64,000 nt of DNA from Rhodanobacteraceae bacterium (lineage in GTDB: Bacteria > Pseudomonadota > Gammaproteobacteria > Xanthomonadales > Rhodanobacteraceae): the NCBI GenBank assembly GCA_027019085.1, contig JALUXG010000054.1:56212-120211 (forward strand). Direction: 5' to 3'. Under the pieces are notes generated by a model, which ran no database searches, had not been told where the DNA came from, and was given only the letters and a program-made list of their open reading frames with translations. The translations under genes were made by a program, and so were the position numbers. Below are positions 30,618 to 39,515 of this stretch, piece by piece; position 1 is the first letter of the stretch, and each line of letters starts with the position of its first letter.

Positions 30618-31027
30618 TGTTTTGTCTCCTTGGTTTTGGTGGCGGCGGTCGTTGCCAGCCGCCGGATGGGGGTTTGCTTCGGTGGGCACTGCGGGCCGCA
30701 ACCCTTCGCGACATCACGACAACAGGTGTCATCGAGATAGGCGATCAGCTCGCGCATCGTGGTCAGGCGCGCGCGGTAAATGGTTTGCTGGCCGGCACGC
30801 TGCGCCGACACCAAGCCTGCCTGCTTGAGACGGTTGAGGTGAAAGCTCAACGCGTTGGGTGCCAGGTTCACCGCAAGACCCAAGGTGCCGGCCGGAGCGC
30901 CGTCCGGCCCGTGCGCCATCAGCTCCCGGAAGACCGCCAGCCGTACCGGATGACCCAGGGCCGTCAGCAGGTCGCAGGCATGCTGGCTTTCCATAGTCGA
31001 AGACGATTGTTGTGGCATCGCAGGCAT
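30614..31027 (-). CDS. ArsR-family metalloregulator
   Basis: 137 residues. Winged helix-turn-helix of ArsR/SmtB type: ALGHPVRLAVFRELMAHGPD, then the recognition helix LAPNALSFHLNRLKQAGLV and the wing GQQTIYRA. After the DNA-binding domain comes a vicinal Cys pair plus two more (DTCCRDVAKGCGPQC, residues about 99-113), placed like the C-terminal arsenite site of some ArsRs. First gene of a three-gene operon with 4-bp overlaps; a palindrome upstream is a good operator. Confidence 0.9.
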   Translation of the reverse strand: MPAMPQQSSSTMESQHACDLLTALGHPVRLAVFRELMAHGPDGAPAGTLGLAVNLAPNALSFHLNRLKQAGLVSAQRAGQQTIYRARLTTMRELIAYLDDTCCRDVAKGCGPQCPPKQTPIRRLATTAATKTKETKQ

Positions 31028-31077
31028 CTCCTGGTTGATGGGTTGCTGCTCAGTCGACCCAGAAGGTTAACTCAGAT

Positions 31078-31105
31078 ATTTCAATGTTACATCTAATATT
31101 GAAAT
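31078..31105. promoter_or_regulatory. ArsR operator candidate
   Basis: Inverted repeat ATTTCAAT (31078-31085) and ATTGAAAT (31098-31105) with a 12-base centre, 50 bases upstream of arsR. Size and half-site sequence (TTCAA...TTGAA) fit ArsR/SmtB operators, which usually overlap the promoter and are self-regulated. Confidence 0.7.
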
Positions 31106-31258
31106 TTTGCAACGAATCATGGATCCTTAATCCCTCCACGTTGCTTTGATCGACATGCATGAATAGTCGGTCCTGGCATCAGAGTGTTACCAAGTCCATC
31201 CCTCCGCAAACTTCATTGCTCGCGAACTGGTCCTCCACAATAGGGTTCAATTGAAAGT

Positions 31259-31591
31259 ATGCGTATTCTTCTATCTTCCTTGTGGTTTCTTCTCGCCGGC
31301 CTGGCCGAGATTGGTGGTGGCTATCTGGTGTGGCTGTGGTTGCGCGAAGGCAGGAGCGCCTGGCTGGGCCTGCTCGGTGCATTGGTATTGGCGCTTTACG
31401 GCGTCATTCCGACCCTGCAGCCGGCAGGCTTTGGCCGGGTCTATGCGGCGTACGGTGGCGTCTTCATCGTGCTCTCGCTGGCCTGGGGCTGGGGCGTGGA
31501 CCGCGCCGTCCCGGATCGATGGGATGTCATCGGCGGGCTGTTGGCGTTGCTCGGTGCCGGGATCATGATGTTCGCGCCGCGTGGGACCTGA
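31259..31591 (+). CDS. YnfA family membrane protein (UPF0060)
   Basis: 110 residues, four membrane helices, full length of the family. Signature [17 protein letters not shown] (residues 15-31), [11 protein letters not shown], and [20 protein letters not shown]. YnfA proteins are SMR-like small membrane proteins, some reported to export cationic drugs; others have no known substrate. It is divergent from the arsR operon across 231 bases containing the operator. Confidence 0.93.
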   Translation: MRILLSSLWFLLAGLAEIGGGYLVWLWLREGRSAWLGLLGALVLALYGVIPTLQPAGFGRVYAAYGGVFIVLSLAWGWGVDRAVPDRWDVIGGLLALLGAGIMMFAPRGT

Positions 31592-31821
31592 ATCGGGAGG
31601 AACCGAACCCTAACGGGTCGGATGCCGTCAAGGCCATCCCCGTAGCGTTGCGATGCACGGTGCGCTGACCCCGGACGGTATCCGCCACGTCATCCTCACC
31701 TGCACCACCACTGCATCGGAAATTGGATCCATGATGCCCTGATAATCAAGACGCGCTTTCACCGGTTATCTGCTGGCTCACCATGGCGAGGCATCGGGTG
31801 TCTTGGCCGCGCGCGGCGAAA

Positions 31822-32376
31822 TCACGTCTTGTACCCGGACACCTCCTGCGCGTCGACCTGCACGCCCAATCCCAGAGCGATCCGATTGACGAAATTGAAG
31901 TACGCCGTGATCAGGTTGATGCGCAACACGTCCGCGTCGGCCAGCCCCGCGGCGCGCAGCGCGCCCACTTCTGTCTCGTCCATCGTCGAAGGTGCGACGG
32001 TGAGCTTGCGTGCATACGGCAACATGGCGCGCAACCGCGGGTTGGCAAGCTGTTCGGGAGCCTCTCGCACTTTGCGTAGCACGTCTGCATCCTTCTCGAA
32101 ATGCTGCAGTGTCTCCATGTGATGCGCAACGCAGTAGGCGCAACCGTTGGCAACCGACACCGTGACTGCAATGGCCTCGCGCTCGCACCGGCTAAGCGGG
32201 CCGCGCGAGAACATCAGGTGCATGTACAGGTCGAGATGAAGCTGCAATGCAGGCGGGTCGAGACTGTGCACGCTGAGGATGCGCGACACCTTGCCGCGCT
32301 GTGCCTTGACCGCGTCATAGATCTGTCGCAGCGGACCTTGCGCCTCGGCATCGGGGATTTCGTCGATCCAACTCAT
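31822..32376 (-). CDS. Peroxidase-related alkylhydroperoxidase (carboxymuconolactone decarboxylase fold)
   Basis: 184 residues. The AhpD-like core has the redox motif CAYCVAHH (residues about 77-84), after EREAIAVTVSVANG. The C-terminal part (LLRINLITAYFNFVNRIALG-like, here DVLRINLITAYFNFVNRIAL) is typical of the uncharacterised peroxidase-related group. It would reduce peroxides or thiols using the CxxC pair. Alone on its strand; the paralogue at 32660 is broken. Confidence 0.88.
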   Translation of the reverse strand: MSWIDEIPDAEAQGPLRQIYDAVKAQRGKVSRILSVHSLDPPALQLHLDLYMHLMFSRGPLSRCEREAIAVTVSVANGCAYCVAHHMETLQHFEKDADVLRKVREAPEQLANPRLRAMLPYARKLTVAPSTMDETEVGALRAAGLADADVLRINLITAYFNFVNRIALGLGVQVDAQEVSGYKT

Positions 32377-32659
32377 CAGGGGCCCTCCTGTTCAGGGGCG
32401 TTGCCAGGAAACTTGCGTCAAATTCCGCACCTCCGGTACCGCCAGCGAAGGATACTCGGCTGACTCGCCAGCACGGTTGATCCAGCGCGCTCTCCAGACG
32501 CTGGCGGTGGCGCCCGCCGCGTCCCAAGCAATGGATAAATGGAATGCAATGATTGCATACCGAACAGTGACAGGCTCAGGCGTTTTGCGACATTCATGGA
32601 CTGGCTCATCGCTGCTTGGATGCTCTGGACAAGCCTACACTGGCGGCATGGGTCCTCAT

Positions 32660-33217
32660 TCAGGCCGTGCGGCTCCAGGCTTCGTGGGCGAATTCTGCGT
32701 TGGTTAGCGTTCCTGTCAGATGATTGGCGTAATTGCTGAGTGTCTTCATCGCGACGCCCAGGACGACCTCCAGCGCCTGCTGGTCGGTGAACCCGGCATC
32801 AAGGAAGGATTCCAGCGGCTCACCAGTGACCCAACCACGTTCTTTCACCATGCTGCGGGTGAACACGGCCAGCGCGTGAAGTCACGCGTCCGGCAACGCG
32901 GTGGGGTTGCGCAGGGCATCGACGACGGCATCGGGGACCCTGGCCATCTTGCGTGCGATCATCGAGTGTGCGGCAACGCAGAATTCGCAGCCGTTCTCCA
33001 CGCTGACCGTCAGCAGCACGATCTGGCGTTCCACTGGGCTGAACGAGGTCTTGTCGAACTGTGCGCCGAGCCCCAGATAGGCCTCCAGCACCGCTGGCGC
33101 GTTGGCAAGGTGGGCATACAAATTGGGCACGAAGCCCATCTTCTCCCTGGTGTCCTGCAGCAGTGCACGCGCTGCCTCCGGGGCGGAGTCGGGGGTGTGC
33201 AAGGTAAATTGGCTCAT
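32660..33217 (-). pseudogene. AhpD-like carboxymuconolactone decarboxylase family gene with a premature stop
   Basis: The frame is continuous over 185 codons except for an in-frame TGA at 32882-32884. The first 111 codons encode the CxxC-type core (VSVENGCEFCVAAHSM). After the TGA the same frame continues with LHALAVFTRSMVKERGW and the usual C-terminal helices to SRTA. At the stop position relatives would have a basic residue (PDA-R-L), so a single CGA to TGA change explains it. The stop is not at the redox Cys, so selenocysteine is unlikely. A shorter active product is possible but would lack about 40% of the fold. Confidence 0.85.
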
Positions 33218-33353
33218 GGTTCATGCTCCTCTATTGCAAGAGTGGTCGTTCGAACGTCGTCGCGACCATGTGCATACTGTGGCAGCCACGCGGCGCTGCG
33301 ACCATGCCCGCGGAGCTCGCATACTTGTCCGAGCGTCTTGATCCGGAGCCGTC

Positions 33354-34207
33354 GTGGATGAACTGAGTGAATTGATGCGTCATCTGCGTTTGCAGACGCG
33401 CGTGTTTCATCGAATCACGCACTGCGGGCAGTGGGTGCTCGATGGCGAGATCGAACGCAAGGCGATGTTCCATCTGGTCGCGAACGGTTGTTGCGTGCTG
33501 CATACGGATGATGGCGCGGACGATGTGATGCTCGAGACGGGTGACGCGGTGCTGTTCAATCGCCCGCAGGATCATCGGCTGATCGCCCCGGCGGGTTCCG
33601 GCGACGACGACACCACACTGTTGCTGTGCGGATATTTTGAATTCGAGTCGCCACTATCGGAGGTCTTGCTGGCTTCGCTGCCGGCGCAGGTACTGCTCCG
33701 ACACGAGCCGATGCACGGCAATGTTGCCAGCGGTGCGCCGACGGCCCTGCTGCAACTGATCATCGCCGAGGCGGAATCGGACGGCCCAGGCGCGATACTG
33801 CTGATGGACAAGCTTTCCGATGCATTGTTCATGTACGCACTGCGTCAGTGCGTGATCGATGGCAGCATGAAGCAAGGATTGTTGGGTGCTATTCACGACC
33901 CACATCTCGGCCCGGCACTGCTGGCCGTTCACCAGGATCCGCAGCATCCGTGGTCGGTCGCCGACCTTGCCAGTAAGTGCATCTTTCACGCGCGGCGTTT
34001 GCTAGGCGTTTCACGCAATCGATCGGCACCACGCCGATGGGTTACGTCACCGGTTTGCGCATGCAACAGGCGCGGACCGCACTGATCGAACGCGGCGTCA
34101 GCGTGGCCGAGGCGGCGGTGATTGCCGGCTATGCGAGCGAGGCTGCGTTCAGTCGCGCCTTCAAGCGCATCCACGGTTGTTCGCCGGGGGCCTCACGGTC
34201 ATCGTGA
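33354..34207 (+). pseudogene. AraC-family regulator with a frameshift
   Basis: The first frame (33354 to about 33975) encodes a cupin-type ligand domain (TGDAVLFNRPQDHRLIAP) and the start of the helix-turn-helix (WSVADLASK). The rest of the AraC DNA-binding domain then continues in the next frame up to 34207: HLSRAAFARRFTQSIGTTPM, GYVTGLRMQQARTALIERG and AGYASEAAFSRAFKRIHG. One missing base near 33973-33980 accounts for the switch. Unrepaired, the protein would lose both recognition helices. It is divergent from the broken AhpD-like gene, its likely target. A sequencing error cannot be excluded. Confidence 0.85.
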
Positions 34208-34452
34208 GCTATCGATGAATCCAATCGGTGTCTGGCCTGCTCCATAGGGGTGAGGACGTCGCACAGCGGCCGAACCATTCACGGCTATCCCCTGCTCACG
34301 GGTCGTGAATCCCCTACCCCCCCCGGGGGCCGCTGTGCACGCCCTCACCCATCGCGAATCAGTCAACTACTCAGGCCGGACCAGGCATTCGACGCGCGAT
34401 GGACGCCCGAAACCGCATCAAGTGGACATCCATGCCAGTCGAGGTCAGGCCA

Positions 34453-35058
34453 ATGTCATTTCACGCTGTTGCCACCCATGTTGACTGTGTACCCGTTGCC
34501 GTACCCCAGTGTCGTGCTGGCGAACAAACGCCTCTGGTCAAAGCAGATCCGGCATGGACTGCCATGGTGGATTTTCACTCAGTCTGCCCCTTGACGGTCG
34601 CAGCGGAGCAGAAAATCGACATCGCGCTTCAGAACATGATTAGTGCCTGTGTACGCACGCTGCTGGTCATGTCCGGGGAGCGCATGACGGGACTGATCAC
34701 TTCCTACGATATTGAAGGACCGAAGCCACTGCAGTTCCTGGGCGGTTCCGGCTGTATCCACGACAAATGCCGGCACGAGAACATCGAAGTGGCGGACATC
34801 ATGACCCCGATCGAGGCCCTGCCGACCCTGAGAATTGAAGACGTCAGGAAGGCCCGGATAGGCGACATCGTGGAAACTTTTCGCGTCACCCGACACACCC
34901 ATCTGCTGGTCACGGACAGGCAGGGCAATGGACGCATCCTGGTGCGCGGATTGGTTTCGCAAACAGAAATCGAGCGTCGGCTCGGCATGTCATCCGCGCA
35001 CACATCCGCCACCCGGACCGAACTGGAAACATCCGTTTTTTCCCGGCCTACGACATAA
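34453..35058 (+). CDS. CBS-domain protein
   Basis: 201 residues with two CBS motifs: one at about 55-100 (DIALQNMISACVRTLLVMSG, MTGLITSYDI) and a second at about 115-180 (VADIMTPIEALPTLR, THLLVTDRQGNGRILVRGLV). A Cys-containing insert lies between them (GGSGCIHDKCRHENIEV). Such stand-alone CBS pairs sense adenine nucleotides or act as signalling adaptors. Start at 34453 has GAGG seven bases upstream; earlier ATGs at 34399 and 34432 are possible. It precedes the PagL-like gene with 69 bases between. Confidence 0.8.
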   Translation: MSFHAVATHVDCVPVAVPQCRAGEQTPLVKADPAWTAMVDFHSVCPLTVAAEQKIDIALQNMISACVRTLLVMSGERMTGLITSYDIEGPKPLQFLGGSGCIHDKCRHENIEVADIMTPIEALPTLRIEDVRKARIGDIVETFRVTRHTHLLVTDRQGNGRILVRGLVSQTEIERRLGMSSAHTSATRTELETSVFSRPTT

Positions 35059-35127
35059 GGTAGACCATGCATGCCATACCCGACGATCGCGGGTACCACA
35101 GCGCACTCTTGCCCAACCCCTGCGAGA

Positions 35128-35664
35128 ATGTCCCGGCAACACTGCGTGCGACCGGTTCGAGCCAGATGGGTCGCCAGCTGTCTGCAGATGCTTGTACTGG
35201 CATGCCCACTGCTTGCTGCCAGCAGCATGGCTCGGTCAGCCGACATGGAGCTGCTGGGCGGCAAAAGCATCACCAGCCAAGGACGCACTACATCCGTCGT
35301 CGAAGGCGAGTGGCTGGGCAAGGCCCGGCAGTGGAAGGGTATCGTTTTCCAGCCGGATATCGGCTTGACCTACGTCGCGGCACGTCATCACCAACGAAGC
35401 AGGGATTTTTCACGGGGCGCCGGTGTAGGGGCTGTGGGCGTGCGTTTCCCGGAACTTCCGTATCATTTGTTCTTCAGCTTCCAGCTCGGTGTGGCGGGAC
35501 CCGAAACACCGGCACTGAGCAGCGCCCAGCAATTTGTCAGTTCACTGGGTTGGGCCGATGACAACACCGTCCTGCTCGTACGACATATCTCCAACGCCAG
35601 TACACGCAAGCCCAATCTGGGCGAGACGATGCTGCTGTTCGGTGTGGAATTCAAAATCCGATGA
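35128..35664 (+). CDS. Lipid A 3-O-deacylase (PagL family)
   Basis: About 178 residues: a signal peptide (LQMLVLACPLLAASSMARSA), then an eight-strand outer-membrane barrel. The catalytic stretch VRHISNASTRKPNLGE (His153, Ser155) matches PagL, whose His and Ser act with an acidic residue; the chain ends in the barrel-type LLFGVEFKIR with a near-terminal aromatic. PagL removes the 3-position acyl chain of lipid A, altering envelope and host recognition. The start is uncertain (35128 chosen; 35071 would add 19 residues). Its stop overlaps or adjoins the YiiX-like gene downstream. Confidence 0.8.
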   Translation: MSRQHCVRPVRARWVASCLQMLVLACPLLAASSMARSADMELLGGKSITSQGRTTSVVEGEWLGKARQWKGIVFQPDIGLTYVAARHHQRSRDFSRGAGVGAVGVRFPELPYHLFFSFQLGVAGPETPALSSAQQFVSSLGWADDNTVLLVRHISNASTRKPNLGETMLLFGVEFKIR

Positions 35665-35684
35665 ACCGAAGAGGTATCCACATC

Positions 35685-36446
35685 ATGAACATCGTTTTCA
35701 GCACCCTCGGCCGCTGGCTGGCTGCCTACCTCAACCGCCCCACCCGCGCGCCTTATACCCATCCCCCCGCCAACCTTCCGGCTTTGCGCGAGATGCTGCA
35801 ACCGGCCGACGTGTTGCTGGTGGAAGGCGACCGGCGCATCAGTACGGCCATAAAATACCTGACGCAATCCACCTGGTCGCATGCGGTCATCTACGTCGGC
35901 CCGAGATCCTTGACCCCGGAAGCGCCGCCCCAACCCTGCTTCGTCGAGGCCGACACCGAAGCCGGTGTGCACCTCGTCCCGCTGGACACGTTTGCAAAGC
36001 TGCACGTCCGCCTGTGCCGGCCGATCGGGTTGACGCCGGAAGACACCGCCCGCGTCGTGGACTACGTCTGCTCGCGCATCGGCGACCGCTACGATCTGAA
36101 GAACGTGTGGGATCTGGCACGTTACCTGCTCCCGAATCCCCCGGTTCCCTCACGTTGGCGCAGGCGGATGCTGGCGCTGGGCAGCGGCGACCCGACCCGC
36201 GCTATCTGTTCGTCGTTGATCGCCGAGGCCTTCCATTCGGTGCGTTTCCCGATTCTGCCCTTGATCGAGACCCTTCCGGACCCGGACGGGTATTGCGCCG
36301 ATTGCGTGCGTGAACTGTTGCACATCCGTCATCACAGCCTGTTCGTGCCGCGCGATTTCGACGTTTCACCCTACTTCGCTGTGATCAAACCCAACACCGT
36401 CAAAAACTTTGACTACCGACGGATGAATTGGGCGGCGGAGTCCTAA
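35685..36446 (+). CDS. YiiX/YebB-like permuted NlpC/P60 protein
   Basis: About 253 residues. A circularly permuted papain-fold (LRAT/YiiX-type) hydrolase or acyltransferase: a His in STWSHAVIYVG (about 65-75) and the Cys nucleophile in AICSSLIAEAF (about 176-186), with FVEADTEAGV between. The permuted family is thought to act on lipids or acyl groups more than on peptidoglycan. No signal peptide; an N-terminal hydrophobic stretch (MNIVFSTLGRWLAAYL) may anchor it. Start 35685 is chosen for GAGG upstream; an ATG at 35661 overlaps the pagL stop (ATGA). Cotranscription with pagL is likely. Confidence 0.78.
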   Translation: MNIVFSTLGRWLAAYLNRPTRAPYTHPPANLPALREMLQPADVLLVEGDRRISTAIKYLTQSTWSHAVIYVGPRSLTPEAPPQPCFVEADTEAGVHLVPLDTFAKLHVRLCRPIGLTPEDTARVVDYVCSRIGDRYDLKNVWDLARYLLPNPPVPSRWRRRMLALGSGDPTRAICSSLIAEAFHSVRFPILPLIETLPDPDGYCADCVRELLHIRHHSLFVPRDFDVSPYFAVIKPNTVKNFDYRRMNWAAES

Positions 36447-36799
36447 GCCAGCCGGGGGCCGACGGATATCTGGGCGCCACACCTTCGCACGTGCCGCTGC
36501 TGAACCACAGGGCCCGAGGGATCTGCAAGAACCCTTGGCGTCATACGATGACGCAAGCGTTGTCGCACGCGCGGTCAAGTACGACCCGCGGCTCGCAGTG
36601 CAACGCGCGCGACGCGCAACAAACAAGATCCGCTCGGACACCTGAATCCTTTTCACCGTTCGCGGCCTCTATGGAGTGGCATAGTGAAGGATCTCTTTCT
36701 CATTCGCCGCATGCCCTGCGTCTTGGCGCCGAGGCACGTACCCACGGCCTTCTCGAGGTCGATCTTCGTCCAAGCACTTAATTCAACAGGAGTTCAAAC
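36447..36799. other. 353-bp intergenic region
   Basis: No supported gene in either strand. AACAGGAG, the ribosome site of the DUF302 gene, lies at 36784-36791. Nothing else recognised. Confidence 0.5.
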
Positions 36800-37270
36800 A
36801 TGAAAACACGTCCATTTCTTTCGCGTTTCCTGGCCTCCATCGCCCTCGGACTGGCGCTGGTGACCGCTGCGCCGGCGTTCGCCCAAGGGGCCGATTTCAT
36901 CAAGGTCGAATCGCAGCATTCGTTTGCAAGCACCGTCCACCACTTGAAGGAAGCGGTCAGCGCCAACCAGATGATGGTGATGGGACACGTCAACCAGGGT
37001 AAGGTCTTGTCGATGACCGGGCTGCATCTGGCCGGCGCCGAGAGCTTCCTGGTCGGCAGCCCGCACATGGGCAAGATGGCCTTCGGCATGAACCCGGCAG
37101 CAGGTGCGGTACTGCCCGCGCGAATTTACGTGTGGTCCGATCACGGCAAGGCCTATGTCGGCTATTTCAAGCCATCCTCACTGATGACACAAATCTCCCC
37201 GGCTTTCGGGAAAATGGCCGGCATGCTCGACCAGAAATTCGCGATGATCACGCAGGGCGCGACTCGTTGA
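36800..37270 (+). CDS. Exported DUF302 protein
   Basis: 156 residues with a clear signal peptide (FLASIALGLALVTAAPAFAQ, residues 10-29). The mature part is a DUF302 domain (HSFASTVHHLKEAVSANQMM; VLPARIYVWSDHGKAYVGYF; PAFGKMAGMLDQKFAMI). These small alpha/beta proteins are periplasmic here and often adjoin redox or metal genes; role unknown. AGGAG precedes the start. A hairpin separates it from the next gene, so expression of the pair may differ. Confidence 0.88.
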   Translation: MKTRPFLSRFLASIALGLALVTAAPAFAQGADFIKVESQHSFASTVHHLKEAVSANQMMVMGHVNQGKVLSMTGLHLAGAESFLVGSPHMGKMAFGMNPAAGAVLPARIYVWSDHGKAYVGYFKPSSLMTQISPAFGKMAGMLDQKFAMITQGATR

Positions 37271-37278
37271 ACAACTCC

Positions 37279-37306
37279 CGGGCGGGCGGGTTAATCCGCC
37301 TGCCCG
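37279..37306 (+). terminator. Hairpin between the DUF302 and membrane-protein genes
   Basis: 11-bp stem with one mismatch (37279-37289 with 37296-37306) and a 6-base loop, starting 8 bases after the DUF302 stop and followed by ATTCCTTT. Probably a leaky terminator, because the next gene starts 30 bases later. Confidence 0.5.
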
Positions 37307-37335
37307 ATTCCTTTCCGCAAACACGGGAGAGTGCA

Positions 37336-38049
37336 ATGTTCAACTTCCGCAATATTTCGCTGGGCGAGGCGACGGCCACGGCGCTGGCCTTGCTGGCGGC
37401 CTCCGTGTCACCGCTGGCGTTCGACTGGGCCGCCACCGGCGCGGTATCGATGCACACCCTGGGTATCGAAGCCATCGTACCCGCCGTCATCGTGTGGGCC
37501 GTATTGATCCTGGCAGCGCCGGCGCTGGGATGGCGAAGGCTGGCCACGGCGGGGAAATTGGCGGTGGTCGGCGGCATACTCGCCGTCATCGGCCTGGAAA
37601 CTGTCCGCATCATCGGTTTTCGGGTCTTTCAGGCGATGCCCGGCTCGATGCCGATGCTGATGGGTGTACTGCTCACCGACCGTTTCATGGACGGGCCGAA
37701 CGTGTGGTCGAACGTCGCAGGCTGGGCCGACCACTTCTGGAACGGAATCGGCTTCGTGTTCATCTTCTATGCCGTGTTCGGTCGACAGCGCTGGTGGGTC
37801 GGGACGCTTTACGGCTTGGCCATCGCCACCGTCTTCATGTCGGGTCCGGTGATGAACCTCATCGGCGCCGGCCACTTCGGGCAGGAATTTGCACCGGTCA
37901 AGTTCCCCCTGACGGTCTACCTGGCACACATCGCCTTCGGCAGCTTGCTTGGCTGGGTCGGACAGCACTCCAAATCGACACCCGATGACTTGTTCCACAC
38001 GCTGTTTGGCCGGTCGGCATCAGGTGCTTCGCAGCAGACGAACACGTGA
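37336..38049 (+). CDS. Polytopic membrane protein of unknown function
   Basis: 237 residues with about six membrane helices (ATALALLAASVSPLAFDW, IEAIVPAVIVWAVLILAAPA, LAVVGGILAVIGLETVRII, FWNGIGFVFIFYAVFG, WWVGTLYGLAIATVFMSG, LTVYLAHIAFGSLLGWVG). No family recognised. His and Asp occur in WADHFWNG, and MNLIGAGHFGQEF could coordinate a metal or haem; this is conjecture. GGGAGAG precedes the start. Lies in a run of same-strand stress and envelope genes. Confidence 0.85.
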   Translation: MFNFRNISLGEATATALALLAASVSPLAFDWAATGAVSMHTLGIEAIVPAVIVWAVLILAAPALGWRRLATAGKLAVVGGILAVIGLETVRIIGFRVFQAMPGSMPMLMGVLLTDRFMDGPNVWSNVAGWADHFWNGIGFVFIFYAVFGRQRWWVGTLYGLAIATVFMSGPVMNLIGAGHFGQEFAPVKFPLTVYLAHIAFGSLLGWVGQHSKSTPDDLFHTLFGRSASGASQQTNT

Positions 38050-38236
38050 CGGGTCTGGAATTCCTCCGAGCCCTTCGGTTTTGCGTTGCACGGCGATTTG
38101 TTGGCCAAGCCCCTGGCAAAGGGGATGGGATGTGAAGAAAAGCTTTTCCGAAAAGAAGATCATCGGCTTTCAGCGTGAAACCGAAAAACCCGTCGACGCC
38201 AGACACCTGGAATCGGCCATGCCAGGAGTCAATCGA

Positions 38237-39472
38237 ATGATTACGCAACGCGTGGATTTCCCCGGATACGACGGCAGTCTGCTGGCTGCACGGCTCGACC
38301 TGCATCCTGCGCCACCGCGTGCGTACGCATTGTTCGCGCATTGCTTTACCTGCGGCAAAGATGTGCTGGCCGCCTCACGCATCAGTGCGGCTCTGAACGC
38401 GCAGGGAATTGCCGTTCTGCGCTTCGACTTCACCGGACTGGGCATGAGTGAAGGCGAGTTTGCCAATACCAATTTCAGCTCCAATGTGGCCGACCTGGTA
38501 AAGGCAGCTGATTTCCTGCGCGACAACTATCGGGCACCGGAACTTCTGATCGGGCACAGTCTGGGCGGTGCCGCCGTACTGTCGGCCGCACACGAGATTC
38601 CCGAAGTGAGGGCCGTGGTCACTTTGGGCGCACCGTCCGAGCCGCTGCATGTCGCCAAGCAACTGGGGGGCGATACATTGGCGAAGCTCGACTCCGAGCG
38701 CGAAGTGAGCGTATGTCTTGCAGGTCGTCCATTTCGAATCCAGCGGCAGTTCCTGGATGACCTCAAGGCCCAGCGCATGCATGAACGCATCGCATCGCTG
38801 GGCTGCGCCCTGCTGGTGATGCACGCGCCGCTGGATGACACGGTCGGCATCGATCAGGCGCGGCGGATCTTCGAAGCCGCCCGGCATCCCAAGAGTTTCG
38901 TTGCACTGGACGGCGCCAACCACTTGCTGACCGATCGTGTGCACGCCACATATGCAGCCAACGTGATCGCTGCCTGGGTGGCGCCGTATCTGTCCGAGCC
39001 GGCCCCGCAGCCGGTGCTGGACGATGGACAGGTGCGCGTGACCGAGAGCGGCACCGGGCGCTACACCCAGCACGTGCAAGCCGGTCGGCATCACCTGCTG
39101 GCAGACGAGCCGACCCATGTTGGCGGCAACGATGCCGGCCCCGGTCCGTTCGATTATCTGCTGGCAGCCCTGGGTGCCTGCACCACGATCACACTGCGCA
39201 TGGTTGCCGAACGCAAGGCCTGGCCGTTGCCGCCGCTCAAGGTCACGCTTTCGCATCGGCACGTCCACGCAAACGATTGCGCGTATTGCGAATCGACCGA
39301 CGGCAAGGTGCTGGAAATCGAGCGCACGATACACTTTCCCGCCTCGATCGACCCGGTTGTACGCGGGCAGCTTCTGGACCTTGCCGACCGTTGCCCGGTA
39401 CACCGGGCGCTGAGCGGAGAGATCAAGGTCCGAACTCGCGCAAAAGACGATGCAACAGACACGTCCGGCTAG
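38237..39472 (+). CDS. Alpha/beta hydrolase - OsmC fusion protein
   Basis: 411 residues. Residues 1 to about 250 are an alpha/beta hydrolase: nucleophile elbow LLIGHSLGGAAVLSA (Ser at about 105), oxyanion region LFAHCFTCGKDVLAA, and a catalytic His in GANHLL. Residues about 265-405 are an OsmC/Ohr-type domain with two redox Cys (LGACTTITLRMVAERKAWPL and DRCPVHRALSGEIKV) for peroxide or thiol chemistry. This fusion is widespread in proteobacteria, though its substrate is unknown. AGGAG lies 12 bases before the ATG at 38237; longer frames run upstream into non-coding sequence. Confidence 0.92.
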   Translation: MITQRVDFPGYDGSLLAARLDLHPAPPRAYALFAHCFTCGKDVLAASRISAALNAQGIAVLRFDFTGLGMSEGEFANTNFSSNVADLVKAADFLRDNYRAPELLIGHSLGGAAVLSAAHEIPEVRAVVTLGAPSEPLHVAKQLGGDTLAKLDSEREVSVCLAGRPFRIQRQFLDDLKAQRMHERIASLGCALLVMHAPLDDTVGIDQARRIFEAARHPKSFVALDGANHLLTDRVHATYAANVIAAWVAPYLSEPAPQPVLDDGQVRVTESGTGRYTQHVQAGRHHLLADEPTHVGGNDAGPGPFDYLLAALGACTTITLRMVAERKAWPLPPLKVTLSHRHVHANDCAYCESTDGKVLEIERTIHFPASIDPVVRGQLLDLADRCPVHRALSGEIKVRTRAKDDATDTSG

Positions 39473-39515
39473 GTCGAGCGGGCATCATCGAGAGATTCAA
39501 AACCGGGAAAACGTC

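Noticed and set aside
32882..32884. The in-frame TGA of the AhpD-like gene considered as selenocysteine
   Set aside because: It is well past the redox CxxC motif, at a position where relatives have a basic residue, and no SECIS-like hairpin was evident.
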